Of a DNA stretch of 64,000 nt, positions 52,709 through 62,364 are shown one piece after another. The first letter of the stretch is position 1. The number at the start of each line of letters is the position of its first letter. A program made the position numbers and the translations under genes. The stretch is from Lujinxingia vulgaris (GTDB lineage Bacteria > Myxococcota_A > Bradymonadia > Bradymonadales > Bradymonadaceae). The DNA is taken from assembly GCF_007997015.1 (NCBI RefSeq), contig NZ_VOSM01000006.1:62001-126000 (forward strand), written 5' to 3'. Below the pieces are notes generated by a model that was given only the letters and a program-made list of their open reading frames with translations, did not search any database and was not told the DNA's origin.

Positions 52709-54910
52709 ATGGGTGTGGCAGAGCAGAGAGCGCGCGCGTGGACGCGGCGTTGTCTGGGGCTGGGGGCCCTGCTGATGGCCGTGGGGCTGGTGCCGGTGAT
52801 GGGGTGCTGGCTGGGCAGTGAGGGGCTGCTTCCGGCGGCGCTCTCCGGGGTGATGCCGGAGTATCTGGAGTTGGAGCGGGCCGGCTGGAGTCAGTGTGTG
52901 GGCGGGCATCCGCTGGGGAGCGCGGCGCTGTATTTTTTCGGGGGGATGACCAGCCTGGGTGTCGGCGTGATTTTTCGCGACGTGGCGCGCCAGCGTGCCG
53001 AGGAGGCCGAGGAGCTGGAGCGTCGCGTGGAGCATGTGGGGCGTGAGGTGCAGCGCACGCCGATGTTGCGCGCGGATATGCTCCGCGGCGCTGACGAAGA
53101 GCCTCCCGAGGCCATTGAGGTTGGCGAAACGCTCGACTTCGGCGCACCCCCGGCCGAAGTTGTGGTCGCCGAGGAAGATGCCGGCGAGTCGGTGATGGCT
53201 TTTGTGCACGGTGAGGTGGGGGAGAAGCGCCGCGCGAAGTATGAGGCGGAGGTTCGCCAGCAGGTGCGCGAAGAGGCGCAGCGCCTCGACTACTATGTGC
53301 CGCCGGGCATGGAGCTTGCGCCGGTGGTCTATGTCGATGGCGGTTTTGAGGGGCAGCCTGGCGAGGAGGCTGACGGGAGCATGCGCCGGCCGTATACCTC
53401 GCTGGCCGAGGGGGTGAAGCGGGCCTTCTCGGAGGTGCTCAAGCAGAAGAAAGCGGTGGTCGTGCGCGTGCGTCCCGGCGTCTATCAGGAGGCGTTGGAG
53501 GTGCCGGACCGGGTGGTCATCGTCAACGACTGTATGCCGGGGGTGGAGAGCGTCGATGAGCGGCTGGCCTGGCTGCGCGCCCAGGCGATGCCGGATCATG
53601 AGGAGCGGGTCACAATACTTGCGCCGAGTGAGGAGCGCTGCGCGCTGAAGGTGCGCGCCGGGCAGTCGCAGGGGGTGGTGGGATGTTATCTGGTAGGGCG
53701 CGAGGGTGTGGCGCAGCGGGGGATGGAGGTTGTGGGGAGCCGCGCGCTGGCGGTGATCAACTGCGCGTTTGAGGGCTTCTCGCTGGGGGCGGTCAAAGTT
53801 CAGGACGCTGGCGAGGAGCTGCCCGGGCGCGATGTGAGCTTTGTGGGCTGTGTGTGGAAGAGCAATGCGTCGGCCAAGCGTGGGGGCGGGCTGCGCATAA
53901 GGCGCAGCGTGGTGAGGGTGGTTGCGAGTATTTTTGATAGTAACCGAGCGGGGCGGGGCGGCGCGATCTGGGCCGAGGAGCTCACCAAGCCCCTGGTGAT
54001 CGAGCGTTGCATGATGCAGCGCAACCGCGCGCTGGGGGCGATTGGCGGGCCGGAAGACAGCGAAACGACCCGGGGCTGGGGAGGTGCGCTGGGGCTTGAC
54101 GGGGGACTGGCCCGGGTGGTCGATACGGTCTTTGACGGCAATGACGCGCGGGGTGCCGGCGGGGCGATCGCGGTGATGGGCGGGCGTCTTGTGATTCGGG
54201 CCACCGGGGAGCGGCGCTGCATGATCTTTGAGAACCGCGCCGAGCTGGGCGGGGGCATCGTGGCGATCGGGCGCGATGGGAAAGCCGCGCTGGTGAAGTC
54301 GCATGATGTGGCCGTGCTCAACAACCTGGCCACCGAACATGGCGGCGGACTCGCTGCGGTGGGGCGCGCGATGCTGCAGGTGGAAGGTGGCGAAGTCAGC
54401 CAGAACCGCGCCGGCGGGGGGCATGGCGGCGGGGTGCTTGTGCGGGGCGGCGGTCAGGCGAAGTTTGAGTCGGTGGTCTTCAGCACCAATCAGGCCTCGG
54501 GCGGGGGAGGGGGCATCGCGGCGATCAACGCGAGCGTGAAGGTGATGCTCGGGTGCGGGATCTTTAAGAACCGCGCCGGCGAGAGCGGCGGCGGGATTCT
54601 GGCCGTCAGCGCCCCGGATCGGGAGCTGGCCGGACGCATCGGCGAGCCGGGCTATGAGCTTCCCTTCCGCGTGGTGATTGAGGATGTGAAGATCGCCGAG
54701 AACACCGCCGGGGAGGTCGGCGGCGGGGCGTGCCTGGGCAACAGGGAGACCCTGGCGAGTTTTCCGCTGATGCTCGATGTGCGCCGGCCGGAGGCGATGA
54801 TCGATAACCTCGCCGAGGTTGAGAAGAGCTCCCAGCTTCGGGTGGCCTGGGCTGGCCGCATTGAGGCCGAAGACGGACGTAGCGGTCGCATCAAACTTCG
54901 ACTGGAGTAG
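52709..54910 (+). CDS. Membrane-anchored right-handed beta-helix protein
   Basis: The 733-residue protein has two N-terminal hydrophobic helices (residues ~18-40 and ~75-95) followed by a charged coiled segment. The C-terminal ~500 residues form parallel beta-helix repeats of the pectate-lyase/DUF1565 type (PYTSLAEGVKRA, VVRVRPGVYQEALEV, NRAGRGGAIWAEE, NRAELGGGIVAIG, NRAGESGGGILAV). The repeated N-x-A-x-x-G-G-G-I turns are clear. No catalytic residues were identified; the domain may bind polysaccharide. The ATG at 52709 has GGGAG upstream. It is convergent with prfA. Confidence 0.82.
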   Translation: MGVAEQRARAWTRRCLGLGALLMAVGLVPVMGCWLGSEGLLPAALSGVMPEYLELERAGWSQCVGGHPLGSAALYFFGGMTSLGVGVIFRDVARQRAEEAEELERRVEHVGREVQRTPMLRADMLRGADEEPPEAIEVGETLDFGAPPAEVVVAEEDAGESVMAFVHGEVGEKRRAKYEAEVRQQVREEAQRLDYYVPPGMELAPVVYVDGGFEGQPGEEADGSMRRPYTSLAEGVKRAFSEVLKQKKAVVVRVRPGVYQEALEVPDRVVIVNDCMPGVESVDERLAWLRAQAMPDHEERVTILAPSEERCALKVRAGQSQGVVGCYLVGREGVAQRGMEVVGSRALAVINCAFEGFSLGAVKVQDAGEELPGRDVSFVGCVWKSNASAKRGGGLRIRRSVVRVVASIFDSNRAGRGGAIWAEELTKPLVIERCMMQRNRALGAIGGPEDSETTRGWGGALGLDGGLARVVDTVFDGNDARGAGGAIAVMGGRLVIRATGERRCMIFENRAELGGGIVAIGRDGKAALVKSHDVAVLNNLATEHGGGLAAVGRAMLQVEGGEVSQNRAGGGHGGGVLVRGGGQAKFESVVFSTNQASGGGGGIAAINASVKVMLGCGIFKNRAGESGGGILAVSAPDRELAGRIGEPGYELPFRVVIEDVKIAENTAGEVGGGACLGNRETLASFPLMLDVRRPEAMIDNLAEVEKSSQLRVAWAGRIEAEDGRSGRIKLRLE

Positions 54911-54934
54911 CAGCGACGACGAGCAGGGGGAGGC

Positions 54935-56002
<1,068 letters not shown>

Positions 56003-56050
56003 GGGATCGGCTCAGGCCCAACAATCAGACAGGAAAAGGTCAATGCAATG

Positions 56051-56087
56051 AGAACGCCCCGGAGCGATGAGGCTCCGGGGCGTTGAG
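56051..56087 (-). terminator. Terminator after rho
   Basis: AACGCCCCGGAGC pairs with GCTCCGGGGCGTT around GATGAG. On the minus strand it lies 16 nt after the rho stop and before prfA. The T tail is short (TTCTCATT), so read-through into prfA is possible. Confidence 0.75.
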
Positions 56088-56102
56088 AGACCGTGCAAAG
56101 GA

Positions 56103-57350
56103 TCAGCCGCTCATCGACTGCAGGAAGTCGGCGTTGGAGTCGGTCTTGCCGAGCTTGTCGATGAGGAACTCCATCGAGTCGACCACGTTGAGCGGGTGGA
56201 GGAGCTGGCGCAGAATCCAGACGCGGTTGAGCTGGCTGTCTTCCATGAGCAGCTCTTCTTTACGCGTGCCGGAGCGGTTGATGTCCAGGCAGGGGAAGAT
56301 GCGCTTCTCCATGAGCTTGCGGTCGAGGTGCAGCTCGGAGTTACCGGTGCCTTTGAACTCTTCGAAGATCACCTCGTCCATGCGGCTGCCGGTGTCGATC
56401 AGCGCGGTGGCGATGATGGTGAGGCTTCCGCCCTCTTCGATGTTACGGGCCGCGCCGAAGAAGCGCTTGGGCTTGTGAAGGGCGTTGGAGTCGACACCAC
56501 CGGAGAGGATTTTGCCGGAGGGGGGCACAACCGTGTTGTAGGCGCGGGCCAGACGGGTGATGGAGTCAAGCAGGATGACCACGTCGCGCTTATGCTCGAC
56601 CAGGCGCTTGGCCTTCTCGATGACCATCTCGGCGACCTGCACGTGACGCTGGGCCGGCTCATCGAAGGTCGAGGAGACGACCTCGCCGCGCACCGAGCGC
56701 TGCATGTCGGTGACCTCTTCGGGGCGCTCGTCGATGAGCAGCACGATGAGGACGACGTCTGGGTGGTTGTCGCCGATGGCGTTGGCGATGTCCTGCATCA
56801 GCACGGTCTTACCGGTGCGGGGCGGCGCGACGATGAGCGCGCGCTGGCCTTTACCGATGGGGGTGAGCAGGTCGATGATGCGGGTGGAGAACTCGTCTTT
56901 CTTGGTCTCCATCTTCAGACGCTCTTCGGGGTAGAGCGGGGTGAGGTTGTCGAAGAGGATCTTCTCGCGGGCGTGCTCGGGATCCTGGAAGTTGACCTTC
57001 TCGACTTTGAGCAGCGCGAAGTAGCGCTCGCTCTCTTTGGGCGGGCGGATATGCCCGCTGACAGTGTCGCCGGTGCGCAGGTTAAAGCGGCGGATCTGGC
57101 TTGGCGAGACGTAGATATCGTCGGGCCCGGGCAGGTAGTTGTAGTCCGGGGCGCGCAAGAATCCGAACCCGTCGGGCAGGATCTCCAGGACGCCTTCGCC
57201 CTGGATGGAGCCTTCTTTATCGGCCTGCTTCTGGAGGAGGGCGAAGATCAGCTCTTGCTTGCGCAGGTTGCCAGCATCGTCGATGCCGGCTTCTTTGGCC
57301 ATCTGCGTAAGCTGGCCGATCTTTTTCTCCTTGAGTTCTTTCAGGTTCAT
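56103..57350 (-). CDS. rho: Transcription termination factor Rho
   Basis: The 415-residue hexameric RNA helicase ends transcription at C-rich sites. The N-terminal Rho domain begins [20 protein letters not shown]. The RNA-binding cold-shock-like domain has [20 protein letters not shown]. Walker A is APPRTGKT, and the Q-loop and R-loop regions follow ([33 protein letters not shown]). Its length is normal, with no large insertion. The mRNA leader is long, see below. Confidence 0.97.
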   Translation of the reverse strand: MNLKELKEKKIGQLTQMAKEAGIDDAGNLRKQELIFALLQKQADKEGSIQGEGVLEILPDGFGFLRAPDYNYLPGPDDIYVSPSQIRRFNLRTGDTVSGHIRPPKESERYFALLKVEKVNFQDPEHAREKILFDNLTPLYPEERLKMETKKDEFSTRIIDLLTPIGKGQRALIVAPPRTGKTVLMQDIANAIGDNHPDVVLIVLLIDERPEEVTDMQRSVRGEVVSSTFDEPAQRHVQVAEMVIEKAKRLVEHKRDVVILLDSITRLARAYNTVVPPSGKILSGGVDSNALHKPKRFFGAARNIEEGGSLTIIATALIDTGSRMDEVIFEEFKGTGNSELHLDRKLMEKRIFPCLDINRSGTRKEELLMEDSQLNRVWILRQLLHPLNVVDSMEFLIDKLGKTDSNADFLQSMSG

Positions 57351-57722
57351 CGGGGTGTTCTCCTTGGGAGGGGAGTCTTAAAGACAGACAGGTCAGGATC
57401 AGAAAGAGAGGGAAAAGCGAGAGGGATCTGGGCGCCAAAAGATCAGGGCAGAAGACCGCAGATGTGGGGTCGGGGGCCGGTGATGTGGGCGCGCGGGTAG
57501 GATCTGGGGTGGAAGAAGGGGGAGTGAGGCGGTCGAGCGGGGGTTGCGCCGAGTAGCAACCGCGAGCGCCGGGCGCCGAGGATGGCGAGCGGCAGAGCGC
57601 GAGGCAGCGCGGAGGGTTGAAGCGTGTTGGATCGTCGACGAGCGCGACAGGCCGGTGCCAGCTTCGAGGTGTTCGTGGGAGATGAACACCGTCGAGGGGC
57701 GAACTATTCGCGATGACGATAA
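57351..57722 (-). promoter_or_regulatory. Long C-rich leader of rho, likely autoregulatory
   Basis: From the proposed transcription start near 57722 to the rho ATG is about 370 nt with no gene on the strand. On the mRNA strand this segment, especially 57371-57530, is rich in C and U and poor in G (runs such as CCTCACTCCCCCTTCTTCC and CCCTCTCGCTTTTCCC). That is the profile of a Rho utilisation site. Rho autoregulation through its leader is known in E. coli. Confidence 0.5.
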
Positions 57723-57728
57723 TTTCAA

Positions 57729-57757
57729 TGTTTAGAGAGCTTCCATTCATTTGTCAA
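57729..57757 (-). promoter_or_regulatory. Probable promoter of rho
   Basis: On the minus strand TTGACA (57752-57757, a perfect -35) and TAAACA (57729-57734) are separated by 17 nt. The -10 match is partial. It lies just next to the first hairpin repeat unit. Confidence 0.5.
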
Positions 57758-57766
57758 CGGTGCCGA

Positions 57767-58470
57767 GCGCCCCAGGACGACGCTGACGGTGTCGCTGCGT
57801 CGTCGCCGTAGCTAAAGCTACTCGCTCCTCCTGACTCCTTGTCAGGCGCCGCCCTGGATACGCTCGGGTTTGGGGGCGTGCGGGTGTGCCGAGCGCCCCA
57901 GAGCTTCGCTAGCATCGTCGCTGCGTCGTCGCGGTGGCGCTGCCACAGCTTCCTCCTTGCTCCTTGCTGGACTTTGCCCTGGATACGCTCGGGTTTGGGG
58001 GCACGCGGGTGTGCCGACCGCCCCAGAGCTTCGCTAGCATCGTCGCTGCGGACTCGCGGTAGCGCTGCTACAGCTTCGTCCTGGCTCCTTGCTATCGAAA
58101 GCTCTGGATACGCTCGGGTTTGGGGGCACGCGGGTGTGCCGAGCGCCCCAGAGCTTCGCTAGCATCGTCGCTGCGGACTCGCGGTAGCGCTGCTACAGCT
58201 TCGTCCTGGCTCCTTGCTATCGAAAGCTCTGGATACGCTCGGGTTTGGGGGCACGCGGGTGTGCCGAGCGCCCCAGAGCTTCGCTAGCATCGTCGCTGCG
58301 GACTCGCGGTAGCGCTGCTACAGCTTCGTCCTGGCTCCTTGCTATCGAAAGCTCTGGATGCGGTCGGGTTTGGGGGCACGCGGAAATCGCTGCGTCGTCA
58401 GGGATTCGCAGTAGCGCTGCTACAGCTTCATCCCTGCCTCCTTGCCAGGCGCCGCCCTGGATGCGGTCGG
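57767..58470 (+). repeat. Tandem hairpin repeats (six units, about 124-nt period)
   Basis: Six units start near 57769, 57897, 58021, 58147, 58271 and (truncated) 58387. Each has an outer arm (CCAGAGCTTCGCTAGCA or a variant), a core TCGCTGCGGACTCGCGGTAGC with a small inner hairpin (GTAGC-GCT-GCTAC), and a closing arm (TGCTATCGAAAGCTCTGG or variant). The linker is GGATACGCTCGGGTTTGG plus GGCACGCGGGTGTGCC. Units 3-5 are almost identical; units 1, 2 and 6 are diverged. The core is the same as in the repeats at 30.85-31.06 kb. Confidence 0.93.
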
Positions 58471-58520
58471 GTTATTTATTGTGCGGTTAAACCAAATGAG
58501 GTGGGGAGAGATGTCGCAAG

Positions 58521-58561
58521 AAAAGGCGCGGGCACCCCGTGGGGATCGGGGTGCCCGTCGC
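58521..58561 (-). terminator. Leftward terminator-like hairpin without a known gene
   Basis: GCGCGGGCACCCCG pairs with CGGGGTGCCCGTCGC. On the minus strand the stem is followed by CCTTTTCTTG. It would end leftward transcripts, but no leftward gene is visible to its right before 59155. On the plus strand there is no T run. Confidence 0.5.
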
Positions 58562-58684
58562 AAACCCGGGAGCGCTCTGGAGTGTTGGGGAACATTCGCC
58601 GCTCCGTCTCAGGTGGGAGTCAGGTAATGCAGGGGGCGTGCCAGCGCGTGTTTCGGGGGCGATCGGGCGGTGAGAGGGGGTGGA

Positions 58685-58706
58685 GGGGGGGGGGGGGGGG
58701 GGGGGG
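58685..58706 (+). repeat. 22-nt poly-G homopolymer
   Basis: Twenty-two consecutive G follow the G-rich lead-in GAGAGGGGGTGGA. It is the longest homopolymer in the window. It could form a G-quadruplex or vary in length by slippage. Assembly or base-calling error in its length is possible. Confidence 0.9.
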
Positions 58707-59155
58707 TGGTTAAGCGTTACTCCAGAGGTGGCAAAAAGGTTGGGCAAAAGGATCGTGGCTAGTCGGCGATCTGGGGCTGTGATATAGCTCGGGATGAAGA
58801 GAAGAGCGCGCTGCGACATGTCTCGAATATGCCCCCGGTGAGGGGTTCCGGGGTGTGGGGGCAGCGAGTTTATCAACGATTTTCAAGGTGTTATGGGCGC
58901 CTGGAAAGGCGTCGGTTTTGAGGGCGGTGAGCATGCCCGGGCCGGCGGCTGATTCGGGGAGCCTGAGTGATATGTGACGATTTGAACGGTATTCAACCCG
59001 ATAGAGACGAGCTTGTGTGTGTCGTGATCGACGCCCGGCAGCGGTGCGTCTTCTCGGCGGTGGTCGGCGACCTCTTACAGGTCGCGGGCGCTTTCGAGGA
59101 GGACGGCTTGCGGGTGAGGTGATCGAGGGCACGCGGGGGTTCGCGATGAGGTGAT

Positions 59156-60664
59156 ATGTCCAACATTCTGGTGGTCAATTCGACCCGTTCGGAGACGCGC
59201 GTAGCGCTGATCGAAGACGGGCTCCTGAGCGAAATTTATATGGAGCGCCGCCGCGACCGCGGGGTGGCCGGCAACATCTACAAGGGCAAGGTGTTGCGGG
59301 TGCTTCCCGGGATGCAGGCGGCGTTTGTGGATGTGGCCCAGGAGAAGGCGGGCTTTCTGCACGTGAGCGACTTTTATAACTTCGAGAAGGATATCAACCT
59401 TCTGGAAGAAGACGGCGACCAGTGGCCGCCGCCCTCCCGTGGCAAGATCAGCCGCAAGATCAACATCTCGGACTGCATCAAAGAGGGGCAGGAGGTGCTG
59501 GTGCAGGTGGCCAAGGAGCCGATGGGCACCAAGGGCGCGCGGCTGACCGGGCATATCTCGCTTCCGGGGCGTTACGTGGTGTTTATGCCCACGGTCTCGC
59601 ATGTGGGGATCAGCCGGCGGATCGAGTCGGAGAAGGAGCGCAAGCGGCTGCGCAAGCTCGTTGAAGAGAATCGCCCGCCGGGCACCGGGTTTATCGTGCG
59701 CACGGTCAGCGAGAACATCAGCGAAGATAAGCTGGTGCGCGATATGCAGCTTCTGGTCAAGCTGTGGACCGACATCCTGGATAAGGCCAACCAGGTCAAG
59801 GCGCCCTACCTGCTCAACGAGGAGCCGGACCTGCTTTTGCGGGCGGCGCGCGATCTTTTCACCACCGATGTGGGCAAGCTCATCGTCGATGATGAGGAGG
59901 CCTACAAGCGGGTCAGCGGGTTTACGAAGCATTATATGCCTTCGTTTGCCGACAATATTGAGATGTACGGCGCCGATGAGCCCATCTTTGATGCCTACGG
60001 CATCGAGGTGGAGATCGACCGGGCGCTGGCGCGGGAGGTGCCGCTGCCGAGCGGCGGAAGCCTTGTGTTTGATAAGACCGAGGCGCTCACCGCGGTGGAT
60101 GTGAACACCGGGAAGTTCGTGGGGAGCGGCTCCGACCTTGAGGAGACGATTTTGCGCACGAACCTGGAGGCGGCCGAGGAGGTCGTCTACCAGCTGCGGC
60201 TGCGCAACATCGGGGGCATCATCATCATCGATTTTATCGATATGGAAGATGCCCGAAACCGCGAGAAGGTCTACCGCACGCTGGAGGCCGCGCTCAAAAA
60301 AGATCGGGTGACGACCAACTCGCTGGCCATCTCGGAGTTCGGGCTGGTGGAGATGACGCGCAAGCGGGTGCGCGAGTCGCTGGTGCAGTACATGTGCGAC
60401 CCGTGCGAGCGCTGCAAGGGGTTGGGGCATGTGAAGAGCGCCGAGACGGTAAGCGCCGAGATCGTGCGTGAGATTCGTCGTGAGGCGCGCGCCTTTGCGA
60501 ACAAGGACGTGTACGTGGAGGCCAACGCCGATGTGGTCTCGTACATGCTCAGCGCGGAGCGCAAGACGATTCAGGATCTGGAAAAGACCTTTGAGAAGAA
60601 GATTCACCTGCGGGGGCAGCGCGACAAGCACCCGGAGAATTTTGAGATCGCCGACGCAAAATAA
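59156..60664 (+). CDS. rng: Ribonuclease G (Rne/Rng family)
   Basis: The 502-residue endoribonuclease processes rRNA and mRNA. The N-terminal S1-like domain (MSNILVVNSTRSETRVALIE, GNIYKGKVLRVLPGMQAAFV) is followed by the RNase H-like catalytic fold, with acidic residues in TAVDVNTGKFVG and GIIIIDFIDM. A zinc-link Cys pair is visible in CDPCERCKGLG. It lacks the long C-terminal scaffold of RNase E, so the RNase G name fits. The ATG at 59156 follows GAGGTG. A strong terminator follows. Confidence 0.95.
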   Translation: MSNILVVNSTRSETRVALIEDGLLSEIYMERRRDRGVAGNIYKGKVLRVLPGMQAAFVDVAQEKAGFLHVSDFYNFEKDINLLEEDGDQWPPPSRGKISRKINISDCIKEGQEVLVQVAKEPMGTKGARLTGHISLPGRYVVFMPTVSHVGISRRIESEKERKRLRKLVEENRPPGTGFIVRTVSENISEDKLVRDMQLLVKLWTDILDKANQVKAPYLLNEEPDLLLRAARDLFTTDVGKLIVDDEEAYKRVSGFTKHYMPSFADNIEMYGADEPIFDAYGIEVEIDRALAREVPLPSGGSLVFDKTEALTAVDVNTGKFVGSGSDLEETILRTNLEAAEEVVYQLRLRNIGGIIIIDFIDMEDARNREKVYRTLEAALKKDRVTTNSLAISEFGLVEMTRKRVRESLVQYMCDPCERCKGLGHVKSAETVSAEIVREIRREARAFANKDVYVEANADVVSYMLSAERKTIQDLEKTFEKKIHLRGQRDKHPENFEIADAK

Positions 60665-60702
60665 GATGCACGGACCTGGTTGATGCGGGTTGCAGTGATG
60701 GT

Positions 60703-60742
60703 GTTGCCCCCCGAGTTCTGTGGACTCGGGGGGCGTTTTTTA
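60703..60742 (+). terminator. Terminator after rng
   Basis: GCCCCCCGAGT pairs with ACTCGGGGGGC around TCTGTGG, followed by GTTTTTT. It lies 40 nt after the stop at 60664. Confidence 0.95.
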
Positions 60743-60849
60743 TGCGCCGTGCCACGGTGCTTTTATGGTCAGTGGGTTGCTCAGCTGGTATGGTTGGCCC
60801 GCTTAAAGCCTTTATTGGATCCTTTGGATAACCGCGACGCGGGGAGAGC

Positions 60850-62328
60850 ATGACGAGTTATATCTGCGCCATCGATCAGGGTACGACGGGGACGACGGTC
60901 ATTATTCTCGATGACACGCTTGAGGTGGTGGGGCGAGTGAATGAGGAGTTTGAGCAGATCTTTCCCAAGCCCTCGTGGGTGGAGCACGATCCGGAGGCGA
61001 TCTGGCGCTCGACCTGCAGCACGATCAAGGCGGCGGTGGCCCAGGCCGGGGTGCGGCCGGAAGAGATCGTGGCGGTGGGCATCACCAACCAGCGTGAGAC
61101 GACGGTGGTGTGGGATGGCAAGACCGGGGAGGCGATTCATAACGCGATCGTCTGGCAGGATCGTCGCACCCGCGGGCGGATTCAGCAGTTTGCCGACGAC
61201 GGCAATGAGCCGATGGTGCGTGAGCGCAGCGGGCTGATTCTCGATCCCTATTTCTCGGGCACAAAGATCGAATGGATTCTCGATCACGTGAGCGGGGCCA
61301 GGCGTCGGGCCCAGAAGGGGGAGCTGAAGTTCGGGACGATCGACAGCTTTCTGCTCTGGCGGCTGACCGGTGGAAAGGTGCACGCGACCGACGTGTCCAA
61401 CGCATCGCGTACGCTTTTGATGAACCTTCATACGGGCGAGTGGGACGAGGATTTGCTGGAGCTCTTCCGGGTGCCGCGGGCGATGTTGCCCGAGATCGTG
61501 GGCAACGCCGAAGTCTACGGACATGTGGAGGGCATTGAGGGGCTGGCCGACGGGACGCCGATCTGCGGGATGGCCGGCGATCAGCAGTCGGCGCTCTTCG
61601 GGCAGGTCTGCTACCGGCCGGGGGAGGCCAAATGCACCTACGGGACCGGGGCGTTTTTGCTGATGAACACCGGCGATAAGCCGGTGATGAGCCGGCATCG
61701 TCTGCTCTCGACGGCGGCCTGGAAGATCGACGGGAAGATGACTTACGCGCTGGAGGGGAGCGCGTTTATCGCCGGGGCGCTGGTGCAGTGGCTGCGCGAC
61801 GGGCTGGGCTTTTTTGAGACGGCCGCCGAGATTGAGGAGCTGGCCGGGCAGGTTGAGTCGAGCGACGGGGTGGTGCTGATTCCGAGCCTGGCCGGGCTGG
61901 GCGCGCCGCACTGGAATCCGGGGGCGCGCGGGGTGATCTGGGGGCTGACCCGCGGCACGACCCGGGCGCATATTGCGCGGGCGGCGCTGGAGGCCATCGC
62001 GCTGCAGAATGTGGACTTGCTCAAGGCGATGGAGCACGATCTGGGCGAAGAGCTCAAGGTGTTGCGCGTGGACGGTGGGGCAAGTGCGAACGGGCTGCTG
62101 ATGCAGCTGCAGGCGGACTTTTTGAACCGCGAGATCGTGCGCCCGAAGATGACCGATACCACCGCCCTGGGGGCGGCGCTGCTGGCGGGTCTTGGTGCCG
62201 GAATCTTTAGTGATTTCAACGCGATCAGCGAGACCTGGAAAGAAGACGCGCGCTTTAAGCCGGCGATGAGTCAGCAGCGGCGCAACATGCACCTGGAGCT
62301 CTGGGAAGAGGGTTTGAAGAGGGTCTGA
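60850..62328 (+). CDS. glpK: Glycerol kinase
   Basis: The 492-residue FGGY-family enzyme phosphorylates glycerol to glycerol 3-phosphate with ATP. Family blocks are intact: CAIDQGTTGTTVIILDD at the N-terminus, PKPSWVEHDPEAIW, NQRETTVVWD, YFSGTKIEWILD, AGDQQSALFGQ, GTGAFLLMN, and LRVDGGASANGLLMQLQAD. Full length is normal. The start has GGGGAG upstream. It is not next to a glycerol transporter or dehydrogenase here. The downstream kinase gene starts 37 nt later and may be co-transcribed. Confidence 0.96.
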   Translation: MTSYICAIDQGTTGTTVIILDDTLEVVGRVNEEFEQIFPKPSWVEHDPEAIWRSTCSTIKAAVAQAGVRPEEIVAVGITNQRETTVVWDGKTGEAIHNAIVWQDRRTRGRIQQFADDGNEPMVRERSGLILDPYFSGTKIEWILDHVSGARRRAQKGELKFGTIDSFLLWRLTGGKVHATDVSNASRTLLMNLHTGEWDEDLLELFRVPRAMLPEIVGNAEVYGHVEGIEGLADGTPICGMAGDQQSALFGQVCYRPGEAKCTYGTGAFLLMNTGDKPVMSRHRLLSTAAWKIDGKMTYALEGSAFIAGALVQWLRDGLGFFETAAEIEELAGQVESSDGVVLIPSLAGLGAPHWNPGARGVIWGLTRGTTRAHIARAALEAIALQNVDLLKAMEHDLGEELKVLRVDGGASANGLLMQLQADFLNREIVRPKMTDTTALGAALLAGLGAGIFSDFNAISETWKEDARFKPAMSQQRRNMHLELWEEGLKRV

Positions 62329-62364
62329 TCAGCACCACCGAGCGTCACCGCTACGAGGAGTGGA

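Larger units (their letters stand above)
58471..59155. other. Non-coding region upstream of RNase G gene
   Basis: This ~690-nt stretch has no credible gene. It holds a strong hairpin (58521-58561), a 22-nt G tract (58685-58706), and a small inverted repeat TTGAA-CGGTA-TTCAA at 58982-58996 within possible promoter sequence for the downstream gene. The last 60 nt contain GAGGAGG (59096-59102) and then the ribosome site GAGGTG of the RNase G gene. Confidence 0.6.

Noticed and set aside
57839-58490. Open frames over the tandem hairpin repeats
   Set aside because: They repeat with the 124-126 nt unit, change frame between units and show no domain or start signal.
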